From: an uncultured Coriobacteriaceae bacterium
GTDB lineage: Bacteria; Actinomycetota; Coriobacteriia; Coriobacteriales; Atopobiaceae
Assembly (NCBI GenBank): GCA_902780305.1
Contig: CACZFB010000011.1
Location: forward strand, 1-64,000
DNA: 64,000 nucleotides
Direction of reading: 5' to 3'
Positions within the stretch are counted from its first letter, which is position 1. Every line of letters begins with the position of its first letter. Below, in pieces: positions 33,674 through 41,824 of the stretch. The notes beneath the pieces were generated by a model, which saw nothing but the letters and a program-made list of their open reading frames with translations, made no database searches and was not told where the DNA came from. A program made the position numbers and the translations under genes.

Positions 33674-34966
33674 CTACACCTGGTCGAGGGCCTGGCTTAC
33701 GTCGGCAATCAGGTCGTCGGTGCCCTCCAAACCACAGCTCAGGCGAATCATGTTGGGGGCTACGCCAGCCGCCACGAGCTCCTCGTCGCTCATCTGGCGA
33801 TGTGTCGTGCTGGCGGGATGCAGGCAGCAGGTGCGTGCGTCGGCAACGTGCGTCTCGATTGCCGCGACCTTGAGGGCGGCCATTAGGCGTTCGGCTGCCG
33901 CACGCCCGCCCGCAACGTTGAAGCTCACCACGCCGCAGCCTCCGTTGGGCAAATACTTTTGGGCGAGCTCGTAGTACGGGTCGCCTTGCAGGTTGGGATA
34001 CGAGACCGACTCAACCTTTGGATGGGCGTTGAGGAACTCTGCCATGGCTTGACCGTTCGCGCAGTGGCGTGGCATGCGCACGTGCAGGCTCTCGAGGCCC
34101 ATGTTCAGATAGAAGGCGTGCTGCGGGCTCTGGATGGAGCCAAAGTCGCGCATGAGCTGTGAGGTGGCCTTGGTGATGAACGCGCCCTCCAGGCCAAACT
34201 TCTCGGCGTACACGATGCCGTGATAGCTCTCGTCCGGGGTGGTGAGCCCGGGGAACTTGTCGGCATGCGCCATCCAGTCGAACTTGCCCGAATCCACGAT
34301 GGCACCGCCCACGGCGCAGCCGTGCCCGTCCATGTACTTGGTGGTGGAGTGCGTCACGATGTCGGCTCCCCATTCGATGGGGCGGCAGTTAACCGGCGTA
34401 GGGAAGGTGTTGTCCACGATGAGGGGCACGCCGTGATCGTGCGCCGCCTTGGCAAAGCGCTCGATGTCCAGAACAGCAAGGGCCGGGTTGGCTATGGTCT
34501 CACCCAGCACGCACTTGGTGTTCTCTGTAAAGGCTGCCTCCAGCTCCTCGTCGGTGCAGTCGGGGGACACGAAGGTGGTTTGAATCCCCATCTTTGCCAG
34601 GGTGTGCGCCAGCAGGTTGAAGGTGCCGCCGTAAATGGCCGAGCTGGCTACCACATGCCCGCCGCACTCGCAAATGTTAAACACCGAGAAGAAGTTGGCC
34701 GCCTGACCAGAACTGGTGAGCATGCCCGCTGCACCGCCCTCAAGCGCCGCGATCTTTGCGGCCACGTAGTCGTTGGTGGGGTTTTGCAGGCGGGTGTAGA
34801 AGTACCCCGGCGCCTCAAGATCGAACAGCGCCCCCATGGCGGGACCGGTTGCGTATTTAAACGTCGTGCTCTGCACGATGGGAATCTGACGCGGCTCACC
34901 GTTGCCGGGGGTATAGCCCGCCTGAACGCATCGCGTGTCGATGCTTGTCTTCTGGTTGTTCGACAT
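33674..34966 (-). CDS. metY: O-acetylhomoserine (thiol)-lyase / sulfhydrylase
   Basis: PLP enzyme of 430 residues that makes homocysteine from O-acetylhomoserine and sulfide (direct sulfhydrylation). Cys/Met metabolism motifs: GYTPGNGEPRQIPIVQSTTF at the N-terminus, AALEGGAAGMLTSSGQAA, PLIVDNTFPTP and the PLP lysine in VTHSTTKYMDGHG. The insertion around GEPRQIPIVQSTTFKYATG and the length fit MetY rather than MetB/MetC (about 380). A small XRE regulator diverges from it 176 bp away. No SAM riboswitch or S-box was recognised in the leader. Confidence 0.95.
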   Translation of the reverse strand: MSNNQKTSIDTRCVQAGYTPGNGEPRQIPIVQSTTFKYATGPAMGALFDLEAPGYFYTRLQNPTNDYVAAKIAALEGGAAGMLTSSGQAANFFSVFNICECGGHVVASSAIYGGTFNLLAHTLAKMGIQTTFVSPDCTDEELEAAFTENTKCVLGETIANPALAVLDIERFAKAAHDHGVPLIVDNTFPTPVNCRPIEWGADIVTHSTTKYMDGHGCAVGGAIVDSGKFDWMAHADKFPGLTTPDESYHGIVYAEKFGLEGAFITKATSQLMRDFGSIQSPQHAFYLNMGLESLHVRMPRHCANGQAMAEFLNAHPKVESVSYPNLQGDPYYELAQKYLPNGGCGVVSFNVAGGRAAAERLMAALKVAAIETHVADARTCCLHPASTTHRQMSDEELVAAGVAPNMIRLSCGLEGTDDLIADVSQALDQV

Positions 34967-35142
34967 CCTGTTACCTCGCTTTGTCGCATGTACAGATGCA
35001 TAGCACGTAATGGTACGACAACCCGACCGATTGCGCTGCGAGACACACCTTTTGATTTTTTAATTGCAACATGCGCCACGTCTGGCCTGCATTGTTACTG
35101 GTAGCCTACAGACAGCGCGAATGCCCTTCGTACGATTCGTTC

Positions 35143-35388
35143 ATGAATCAACACGATGACAATGCGGCAATTCGACGTGAGCTGGGCATCCGCATACGAC
35201 GCCTGCGCGCGCAGCGGGGACTGACGCAAGAAACGCTTTCGCGCCTGTCGGGCGTGCACAGGGCCTACATCGCCCAGGCGGAGGTGGGGAACAGAAACGT
35301 TTCCTCAAACAACCTCATACGTATAGCCTATGCCCTCGACACAACGCTTTCGGAGCTGTGCGAGGGCATAGACGTGGAGATGCAGTAG
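35143..35388 (+). CDS. Small XRE-family regulator
   Basis: An 81-residue protein that is almost only a Cro/CI-type helix-turn-helix: RIRRLRAQRGLTQETLSRLSG, then VHRAYIAQAEVGNRNVSSNNLIRIAYAL. There is no convincing Shine-Dalgarno before the ATG at 35143, so it may be leaderless or start elsewhere. Divergent from metY, it could control sulfur assimilation, but its fold resembles restriction-modification controller (C) proteins too; no restriction genes are present here. Confidence 0.8.
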   Translation: MNQHDDNAAIRRELGIRIRRLRAQRGLTQETLSRLSGVHRAYIAQAEVGNRNVSSNNLIRIAYALDTTLSELCEGIDVEMQ

Positions 35389-35417
35389 TGCGAGACACCC
35401 ACCAAGGGTAGCCGTGG

Positions 35418-36230
35418 TTAGGGATACGGAGAGCCGCGGTAGTGCTCGTAATCCAGAATCGTCTGGATGTTGTGCCACTCGCAATCGCTCATGTTGGGAG
35501 CGATGACGTCGTCAAAGTAGTCGGGTTCGTAGCGCTCCACGTACCAGCTGCACCCCGAGAAGTAGTTGCGCAGGTCATCGCGTACGAAGCCTCTTCCATG
35601 GCGGGCATAGATCTCGTTGCGCGCGATGTAGAGGTCCCAGTTCGAGAGGCCGGACAGCTCGTCGGTAGAGTAGTAGTGCGTGGCGCTGTCGGGAAGAACA
35701 TAGGCCGATGAGCTCGTATGGCTCGGGGGAGCAGACGTCGTTACCCGTGTTGCGCCGGGGACGGAGTTGACGGTAATGTTGTTGGTGATGGCGGGGTCCG
35801 ACTCGGCACTCTTTTCCTCCGCCTCCTTCTTGGCCTGCTCGGCTTCCTTCTTGGCTTGCTCAGCCTCTTGCTTTGCCTTCTCGGCCTCCTCCTGCGCCTT
35901 CTTGAGCTTGTCGGACTCCTCGGCGGTCGTGCTCAGTGCCTCGGGGGAGGTTGAAGCCTGCGGTGCAGGCGCCGCCTGGTTTCCGCCAATGCTTAATACG
36001 CCGCCAGCTGCGAGTCCAAACCCAATGAGGACCATTGCGAGTACGCCGCACAGGGCTGCCAGCAGGGGGACGCCCACGCTGGAGGTGCGGCGTTGGGGCT
36101 GGCTGGTGGGTATGGGCGTGGTGCCGTGCGCGCCTGTGGCTCCAGGGCCCGCGCTTGGTACGGGAGTGCCACACCGCGAGCAAAACTGGTGCCCGCTCTC
36201 GATCTGTGCCCCGCAGTTCTCGCAGAACAT
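35418..36230 (-). CDS. Zinc-ribbon, single-helix membrane protein with YARHG domain
   Basis: A 270-residue protein. Residues 3-20 are a zinc ribbon (CENCG ... CSRCG) facing the cytoplasm. A membrane helix (VPLLAALCGVLAMVLIGFGLAAGGVL) spans about 46-71. Outside, an AQEEAEKAKQEAEQAKKEAE coiled coil of heptads covers about 95-135, then a Ser/Thr-rich linker and the YARHG domain with LYIARNEIYARHGRGF near 200 and the SWYVERYEPDYF segment. GGTGG precedes the ATG at 36230. YARHG is an extracellular domain of unknown function, perhaps binding peptidoglycan; the architecture suggests a surface sensor. Confidence 0.85.
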   Translation of the reverse strand: MFCENCGAQIESGHQFCSRCGTPVPSAGPGATGAHGTTPIPTSQPQRRTSSVGVPLLAALCGVLAMVLIGFGLAAGGVLSIGGNQAAPAPQASTSPEALSTTAEESDKLKKAQEEAEKAKQEAEQAKKEAEQAKKEAEEKSAESDPAITNNITVNSVPGATRVTTSAPPSHTSSSAYVLPDSATHYYSTDELSGLSNWDLYIARNEIYARHGRGFVRDDLRNYFSGCSWYVERYEPDYFDDVIAPNMSDCEWHNIQTILDYEHYRGSPYP

Positions 36231-36310
36231 GATTCCACCTTTCGCCGTGCCAACCGTTGGTCTCATCCTAGCACGTTTGAGACGATCCCCTGTTGCGCAA
36301 CATGTGTGTG

Positions 36311-36341
36311 CCTATCAATGGGGGTAACCCCCTTTGATAGG
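36311..36341. repeat. Family B short inverted repeat
   Basis: CCTATCAATGGGGG-TAA-CCCCCTTTGATAGG, one mismatch in a 14-bp stem. It stands between the 3' end of the FKBP gene and the 5' end of the zinc-ribbon gene, both on the minus strand, where it could end the FKBP transcript. Confidence 0.75.
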
Positions 36342-36377
36342 TCAAGTAGCGCTGGAGCGCGATAGGGGCGCGTAATG

Positions 36378-36803
36378 CTACTTGGCCTCCAAAAGCTCGA
36401 TCTCGAACGTGAGGGCCTTGCCAGCCATCTCGTGGTTCATGTCGAAGGTTACGGTCTTGTCATCCTTGTCGGTTACCGTGGCCTGGATGGGCTGACCCGA
36501 GGCGGACTGCAGCATGACGCGCTGACCAATCGAGAGGCCCTCGGCTCCCGGAAGCTGGGCGAGGGGGACGGACTGGATGAGATCGAGCCTGCGCGGGCCA
36601 TAGGCGTCCTCGGGCTCGAGCCGAATGGTGGTCGTCTGGCCAACCTCCATGGTGCGCACGGCCTCGTCGAAACCGGGAATCATCTGTCCTGCCATGCAGG
36701 TAAACGCCAGCGGCTCGCCACGATCGCGCGAGGAGTCGAACTTGCTCCCGTCGTCGAGGGTGCCCACATAGTGCACCTTAACCTGCTTGCCTTCGTTGCT
36801 CAT
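36378..36803 (-). CDS. FKBP-type peptidyl-prolyl isomerase (SlyD-like)
   Basis: A 141-residue FKBP with an IF-domain insertion: VKVHYVGTLDDGSKFDSSRDRGEPLAF at the start, GQMIPGFDEAVRTMEVGQ before the flap, YGPRRLDLIQSVPLAQL in the insert and HEMAGKALTFEIELLEAK at the end. This is the SlyD/SlpA arrangement, but the His-rich metal-binding tail of SlyD is absent. Acts as folding chaperone and prolyl isomerase in the cytoplasm. GAAAGGA precedes the ATG. Confidence 0.92.
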   Translation of the reverse strand: MSNEGKQVKVHYVGTLDDGSKFDSSRDRGEPLAFTCMAGQMIPGFDEAVRTMEVGQTTTIRLEPEDAYGPRRLDLIQSVPLAQLPGAEGLSIGQRVMLQSASGQPIQATVTDKDDKTVTFDMNHEMAGKALTFEIELLEAK

Positions 36804-36896
36804 GTCGTTCCTTTCTGTTGTTGCGACATTGTGGGCTAGTGTACCCCATGGCCGGGATTTGGGGTAGCATAGAGCGGTACATCAGGAGGTGATGTG

Positions 36897-37682
36897 GTGA
36901 GGTTCGAGGGTTGTGACGGATACGTGGGTGTGTTCGACTCCGGCGTCGGCGGCATCAGCGTGCTCAAGGCGTTGGTCGAAGAGCTGCCCGGCGAGGACTT
37001 CGCGTTCTTTGGGGACAGCGCACACAATCCGTATGGCGAGAAGAAGCCCGAGGAGGTCCTGGCGCTTTCCCGGGACATCGTCCGCGGCTTCTTGGGTTCG
37101 GGATGCAAGGCCGTGGTGATTGCCTGCAATACGGCCACTTCGGCAGCCGCCTCTCAGCTGCGGGAGGAGTATCCCGCGACGCCCATCATTGGCGTGGAGC
37201 CCGCGCTCAAACCCGCGGCGCTCTCGCAGCCGCACGGGCGTGTGCTCGTGCTGGCCACCCCGCTTACCGTGAGGCTGGACAAGTTCCAGCGCCTTATGCA
37301 CACCTGGGGCGGCGAGGAGCACGTGGTTGCCGTGCCATGCGAGGGACTTGCCGCGCGCATAGAGCAGGGCGACCTCAAAGCGCCCGATATGTATGAACTG
37401 CTCCAGCGGCTCGTTGGTCCCTACGTTGGCTCGGTGGATGCGGTGGTGCTGGGATGTACGCACTATCCCTTCGTGCAGGAGCAGCTTGCGCAGATTATTG
37501 GAGAGGTACCCTTCTTCGACAGCTCCGTCGGCACTGCTCGCCAGCTGCGCAGGAGGCTCGAGGAATGCCAGCTTTTGTCGGGACGCAAGGCAGGGGGAAC
37601 GGTACGGTTCTTCTCGAGCAGCGACGATCCCGCAGAGCTCGAGCTCTATCACACGTTCTTCGAGCTGGCCAGGATGAGTTGA
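36897..37682 (+). CDS. murI: Glutamate racemase
   Basis: Converts L- to D-glutamate for peptidoglycan. About 261 residues with both catalytic cysteine motifs, VIACNTATSAA and LGCTHYPF, plus the opening VGVFDSGVGGISVLKAL and FGDSAHNPYGEK. Two GTG codons are possible starts (36894, 36897) after AGGAGGT; the second has better spacing. It stands alone; the TGA at 37680-37682 touches the beginning of a family B hairpin. Confidence 0.95.
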   Translation: MRFEGCDGYVGVFDSGVGGISVLKALVEELPGEDFAFFGDSAHNPYGEKKPEEVLALSRDIVRGFLGSGCKAVVIACNTATSAAASQLREEYPATPIIGVEPALKPAALSQPHGRVLVLATPLTVRLDKFQRLMHTWGGEEHVVAVPCEGLAARIEQGDLKAPDMYELLQRLVGPYVGSVDAVVLGCTHYPFVQEQLAQIIGEVPFFDSSVGTARQLRRRLEECQLLSGRKAGGTVRFFSSSDDPAELELYHTFFELARMS

Positions 37683-37750
37683 CCACTCAAAGGGGATAGC
37701 CCCCATTGAATGGTCGCAAGCGACTATCAATGGGGGTTACCCTTGATTGG
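37683..37750. repeat. Family B composite inverted repeat after murI
   Basis: Two halves, CCACTCAAAGGGGATAGCC(CCC) and TATCAATGGGGGTTACCC(TTGATTGG), pair imperfectly around TCGCAAGCGA. Starts at the murI stop codon and ends 35 bp before the convergent DegV stop. Likely bidirectional terminator. Confidence 0.7.
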
Positions 37751-37785
37751 CAGGCACCAGCTAACCGCTGGCCGAGCCGTGAGCA

Positions 37786-38673
37786 CTAGTAACGAGGCTC
37801 ACCCCAGAACGAGAGCACGACCGTGCCTGGCCCAAGGTGACAGCCAATGGTGGCGCCCACGTCGAAGATCTCCACGTGACCGCCCTTAATCTTGTGGAAC
37901 TTGCCCTCAATCATGTTGGCGACTGCCTTGGCGTCGGAGAGGCACTCGGTGTTGGCGATGAACACGCGCTCGTTGTAGTTGTAGCCGTTCCAGCACAACT
38001 CTTCCATCTTTTGCAGCTGGCGAGAGAAGGCCTTGCGCTTCGTGCGGATCTTCTCCTTAACCAACAGCGAGCCGTCGGCCTCGACGTCGAGCATGGGGCA
38101 AATGTTGAGCATGCCGCCCAGGAGGCCTGCGGCCTTGGAGACGCGGCCACCGCGGATGAGGAAGGTGAGGTCGGTGGTAATAAACCACGTGTGTGCCTCG
38201 AGCTTGTGGGTCTCGGCCCAGGCTGCCAGGTCCTCAAACCCATAGCCCTCGTCGCGCAGGTCGGCGAGCTTGTCCATTATGAGGCCGAGCGACGTACTGG
38301 CGTTGAGCGAGTCGATTACGATGACCTGGCCTTGGTAGCCCTCGCTCTCAAGCGTATCGCGCGCGGTGCAGGCAGAGGCATAGGTGCCCGAGATGCCGCT
38401 GGACATGCTTACGTGCAGCACCTTCTTGCCACCCTCCAGGATGGGACGCCAGCTCTCAACGTACTCGCCAACGCTCACCTGGCTGGTCTTGACGTCGGCG
38501 CCGGCAAGCATGCGTGCATACAGGTCGGCAGGCGAGCACGTCTGGCCAAAGTCGTCCTTGCGCTGTTGCCCATTGAGCTCGTAGTTAAAGTAGATGTAGT
38601 GAATGTTTCTGGATTCGAGCCACTCGCGCGAAAGATCGCAGGTGGAGCAGCAACTCAATACATAGTCGGTCAA
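37786..38673 (-). CDS. DegV-family fatty-acid-binding protein (FakB-like), copy 1
   Basis: A 295-residue DegV protein; the family binds a fatty acid and, as FakB, presents it to a fatty acid kinase. The start is TTG at 38673, with GGAGG 6 bp upstream, giving (M)TDYVLSCCSTCDLS and matching the paralogue's MSNYTLSCCSTADVS; longer frames extend into the promoter. KTSQVSVGEYVESW, VLHVSMSSGISGTYASA, IDSLNASTSLGLIMDKL and FLIRGGRVSKAAGLLGGMLNICPML are diagnostic. It follows the second copy on the same strand after 96 bp. No FakA is in the window. Confidence 0.9.
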   Translation of the reverse strand: MTDYVLSCCSTCDLSREWLESRNIHYIYFNYELNGQQRKDDFGQTCSPADLYARMLAGADVKTSQVSVGEYVESWRPILEGGKKVLHVSMSSGISGTYASACTARDTLESEGYQGQVIVIDSLNASTSLGLIMDKLADLRDEGYGFEDLAAWAETHKLEAHTWFITTDLTFLIRGGRVSKAAGLLGGMLNICPMLDVEADGSLLVKEKIRTKRKAFSRQLQKMEELCWNGYNYNERVFIANTECLSDAKAVANMIEGKFHKIKGGHVEIFDVGATIGCHLGPGTVVLSFWGEPRY

Positions 38674-38769
38674 AAGACACCTCCATGGCCGTACAACAAA
38701 GCTTTTGCATAGTAGCACAAATAATCGAAGCGCCTTACCGTCCGGCACCCGATGGCTTGTCCTCTCGTG

Positions 38770-39660
38770 CTACCAGCGGTCGGGCGTGCCCCAGAAGAAC
38801 AGGGCTATGGTTCCAGGACCCGTATGGCACCCGATGGTCGCACCAATGGGGAAGATCTCCACCTTGCCGCCCGTGATGGACCCAAACGCCTGCTCTATGC
38901 TGTTGGCAACGCCCTGCGCGTCTTGCAGACAGTCCGACTGAGAGATGAGCACACGGTCGGCGTAGTTGGTGCCCTGCTGAGCGAGCTCCTTCATGCGTTG
39001 TAGCATGCGCTGCTCCGAGCGGTTCTTGGTGCGGATCTTCTCCATGACCTCCAGCGAACCGTCAGGTGCCACGCGCATGAGCGGGCACACCTTGAGCATG
39101 CCGCCCACGAGACCGGCTGCCTTGGAAATGCGCCCGCCACGCACGAAGAACGTGAGGTCCGACGACAGGAACAGGTGGTTAACCTCCAGCCGGTGCTCCT
39201 CGGCCCAGTCCGCCAGCTCGTTGACGCCCAGCCCCTGCTTGCGCAGCTCGGCCAGTTTGTCCATAAGCAGGCCGTATCCTGCGGAGGCGGCAAGCGAGTC
39301 CACGATGCGAATGGTGCGGTCGGGGAACTCGTCGTGCAGCTGTTTGGCGGCGAGCACGGCGGAGTTGTACGTGTTGGAGATGCCCGAAGACAGCGTTACG
39401 TGCACAATGTCCTTGCCGTCTTGCAGGAATCCCCTAAAGAAGTCGATGTAGTCGCCCGTGCTCACCTGCGACGTGGTCGCGGGCTCGCCGGCGAGCATGC
39501 GCTGGTAGAGCTCGTTGGGCGGAACCGATGCGCCAAAGTCGTCCTTGTACCAGGTATCGCCGAGCCTGAAGTTAAAGAAAACGCACTCGATGTCGCGCTC
39601 GGCAAGCCATTGCGGCGACACGTCGGCGGTGGAACAGCAGCTTAGTGTGTAGTTACTCAT
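38770..39660 (-). CDS. DegV-family fatty-acid-binding protein (FakB-like), copy 2
   Basis: A 296-residue paralogue of the gene just downstream, with the same landmarks: SCCSTADVSPQWL, TTSQVSTGDYIDFF, IVHVTLSSGISNTYNSAV, IVDSLAASAGYGLLMDKL, FFVRGGRISKAAGLVGGMLKVCPLM. The two differ at lining positions of the likely lipid pocket, so they may prefer different fatty acids. GGAGTGAGG precedes the ATG. Expected in the cytoplasm. Confidence 0.9.
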   Translation of the reverse strand: MSNYTLSCCSTADVSPQWLAERDIECVFFNFRLGDTWYKDDFGASVPPNELYQRMLAGEPATTSQVSTGDYIDFFRGFLQDGKDIVHVTLSSGISNTYNSAVLAAKQLHDEFPDRTIRIVDSLAASAGYGLLMDKLAELRKQGLGVNELADWAEEHRLEVNHLFLSSDLTFFVRGGRISKAAGLVGGMLKVCPLMRVAPDGSLEVMEKIRTKNRSEQRMLQRMKELAQQGTNYADRVLISQSDCLQDAQGVANSIEQAFGSITGGKVEIFPIGATIGCHTGPGTIALFFWGTPDRW

Positions 39661-39742
39661 GCCTCACTCCTTGGTCTCGTTGCGTCGCTAGTGTAGCAGA
39701 AAACCACCCGAATCGTTGAGCGACGCCCGCTGGCAGCCATCA

Positions 39743-39766
39743 ATGGGGCAACCCCCATGTTTTTTT
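39743..39766. repeat. Short family B-like hairpin with T7 tract
   Basis: ATGGGG-CAAC-CCCCAT followed by GTTTTTTT. On the plus strand this has the form of an intrinsic terminator, but no plus-strand gene ends here; it sits in the space between two minus-strand units and may be a degenerate repeat copy. Confidence 0.55.
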
Positions 39767-39783
39767 AACGGGCTGGCCAGAAT

Positions 39784-39828
39784 GTGTCGGCCTGTCGATG
39801 GGGGTAACCCCCATCGACAGGCCGACAC
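39784..39828. repeat. Family B inverted repeat, perfect 21-bp arms
   Basis: Arm GTGTCGGCCTGTCGATGGGG plus G, loop TAA, and its perfect complement. It lies directly downstream (minus strand) of the terminator of the GGGtGRT operon. Confidence 0.85.
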
Positions 39829-39861
39829 AAAAAGGGACCGCCACCACTGGTGACGGTCCCC
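39829..39861 (-). terminator. Intrinsic terminator of the GGGtGRT operon
   Basis: On the minus strand GGGACCGTCACCA-GTGG-TGGCGGTCCC is followed by TTTTT, a classical stem plus U-tract about 30 bp after the TAG of the GGGtGRT gene. Confidence 0.85.
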
Positions 39862-39893
39862 AAGCGACCTTGTGGCCAATGTGCGAGGAGCAA

Positions 39894-40898
39894 CTAGCCC
39901 TTAAGAGCCTGCTCGACGGCAACGGCGCAAGCGACGGTGCAGCCAACCATGGGGTTGTTGCCCATGCCGATGAGGCCCATCATGTCCACGTGCGCGGGCA
40001 CGGAGGAGGAGCCGGCGAACTGGGCGGAGCTGTGCATACGGCCCATGGTGTCGGTCATGCCGTAGGAGGCGGGGCCGGCGTGCATGTTGTCGGGATGCAG
40101 CGTACGGCCGGTGCCGCCACCGGAGGCGACGGAGAAGTACTTCTTGCCGGCAAGCGTGCGCTCCTTGAAGTAGGTGCCCGCCACGGGGTGCTGGAAGCGC
40201 GTGGGGTTGGTGGAGTTGCCGGTAATGGAGATGTCGGCGTTCTCGTGCCACATGATGGCTACGCCCTCGCGGACGTCGTCGGCGCCGTAGCAGTTAACCT
40301 TGGCGCGCGGGCCGTCGGAGTAGGGGATGGTCTGCACGACCTCAAGCTCGCCCGTGAAGTAGTCGAACTTGGTCTGTACATAGGTGAAGCCGTTGATGCG
40401 GGCGATGATCTGGGCGGCGTCCTTGCCCAGGCCGTTGAGGATAACGCGCAGCGGCTTCTTACGGGCCTTGTTGGCGTTGTTGGCGATGCCAATGGCGCCC
40501 TCGGCGGCGGCGAAGGACTCGTGGCCGGCCAGGAACGCGAAGCACTCGGTGTCCTCGCCGAGCAGCATCTCGCCCAGGTTGCCATGGCCCAGGCCGACCT
40601 TGCGGTCCTCAGCCACGGAGCCGGGCACGCAGAAGGCCTGCAGGCCGATGCCGATGGCGGCAGCAGCCTCGGCGGCGTTCTTAACGCCCTTCTTAATGGC
40701 GATGGCGCAGCCAAGGGTGTAGGCCCACTTGGCGTTCTCGAATGCGATGGACTGGATGTCCTCGGTGATGTCGTAGGGGTTGAAGCCGAGGTCGGTACAA
40801 ATCTTCAGGGCTTCCTCGAGGTCGGCGATGCCATACTCAGCGAGCGTCTTGTTGATCTTGTCGATGCGGCGCTCATAGCCTTCGAACGAAACTGCCAT
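39894..40898 (-). CDS. GGGtGRT family protein, function unknown
   Basis: A 334-residue protein of the conserved family named after its motif, seen here as VASGGGTGRTLHPDNMHAGPAS near residue 240. The N-terminus is FEGYERRIDKINKTLAEYGI; AGHESFAAAEGAIGIANNANKARKKPLRVILNGLGKDAAQII and TGNSTNPTRFQHPVAGTYFKERT are other conserved stretches. The family is widespread in anaerobes and has no established function as far as I know. It follows the NifU-like gene by 22 bp and ends with a strong terminator, so the two are one operon. Confidence 0.88.
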   Translation of the reverse strand: MAVSFEGYERRIDKINKTLAEYGIADLEEALKICTDLGFNPYDITEDIQSIAFENAKWAYTLGCAIAIKKGVKNAAEAAAAIGIGLQAFCVPGSVAEDRKVGLGHGNLGEMLLGEDTECFAFLAGHESFAAAEGAIGIANNANKARKKPLRVILNGLGKDAAQIIARINGFTYVQTKFDYFTGELEVVQTIPYSDGPRAKVNCYGADDVREGVAIMWHENADISITGNSTNPTRFQHPVAGTYFKERTLAGKKYFSVASGGGTGRTLHPDNMHAGPASYGMTDTMGRMHSSAQFAGSSSVPAHVDMMGLIGMGNNPMVGCTVACAVAVEQALKG

Positions 40899-40920
40899 CT
40901 ATCTCACTCCCTTCCTGTAT

Positions 40921-41613
40921 TTACTCTTGACGCGGATCGATGGTCTTGGCGGGAGCATCCCACTGGCCGTAGCGGCCGGTGTTCGCCTTGATGGCCTCGT
41001 TGGCATCCTTGCCAGCCTTGACGTCGTCCATGAACTTGCCGAGGTTGAGGAACTCAAAGCCGATGATCTCGTTGTTGTCGTTGAGGGCGAGCTGGGTGAT
41101 GTAGCCCTGCGTGAGCTCGAGGTAACGAGCGCCCTTGGCGGCGGTGCCGTAGGTGGTGCCGACCATGGAGCGCAGGCCCTTGCCGAGGTCGTCGAGGCCA
41201 GCGCCGATGGGCAGGCCGTCCTCGGAGAATGCCGTCTGGGTGCGGCCGTACACGATCTGGAGGAACAGCTCGCGCATGGCAACGTTGATGGCGTCGCAAA
41301 CGAGGTCGGTGTTGAGGGCCTCAAGAATGGTCTTCTTGGGCAGGATCTCGGCGGCCATGGCGGCGGAGTGCGTCATGCCCGAGCAACCGATGGTCTCGAC
41401 GAGGGCCTCCTCGATGATGCCCTTCTTAACGTTGAGGCTCAGCTTGCAGCCACCCTGCTGCGGGGCGCACCAGCCAATGCCGTGGGTGTAGCCCGAGATG
41501 TCCTCAAGCTGCTTTGCCTGTACCCATGCGCCCTCCTCGGGAATGGGTGCAGGTCCGTGGTATGCACCCTTGGTTACGGGGCACATCTTCTCCACATCTG
41601 ACGAATACTCCAT
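40921..41613 (-). CDS. NifU-N/IscU-like scaffold-type protein partnered with GGGtGRT
   Basis: A 230-residue protein that resembles the iron-sulfur scaffold fold: WCAPQQGGCKLSLNVKKGIIEEALVETIGCSGMTHSAAMAAEIL, where CSGMTHSAAM parallels the GCxxxxASxS region of IscU/NifU. Three cysteines (WCAP, GGCK, GCSG) could bind a cluster or metal. ATG at 41613 preceded by GAGAGGAG; an upstream in-frame ATG lacks an RBS. Always-together arrangement with GGGtGRT suggests a joint, perhaps cluster-dependent role; this is inference. Confidence 0.75.
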   Translation of the reverse strand: MEYSSDVEKMCPVTKGAYHGPAPIPEEGAWVQAKQLEDISGYTHGIGWCAPQQGGCKLSLNVKKGIIEEALVETIGCSGMTHSAAMAAEILPKKTILEALNTDLVCDAINVAMRELFLQIVYGRTQTAFSEDGLPIGAGLDDLGKGLRSMVGTTYGTAAKGARYLELTQGYITQLALNDNNEIIGFEFLNLGKFMDDVKAGKDANEAIKANTGRYGQWDAPAKTIDPRQE

Positions 41614-41824
41614 GAAAGCTCCTCTCCACAAATCCTGTGACCGAGCTCCCATGCGCGGCCACCATTTGCACAGCTAACGGTTATAGTACGGATGGTCTGC
41701 ACAACGCACAATGCACAATGCCCGACGAATCCGCAGAAGGCAAGAAATGCGCCCGCAAAAGGGAGATGGGCAGGCCAATGCGCTAGACTATGCCCTAGCA
41801 AATGGCAACGAAAGGTTTTGTGCA

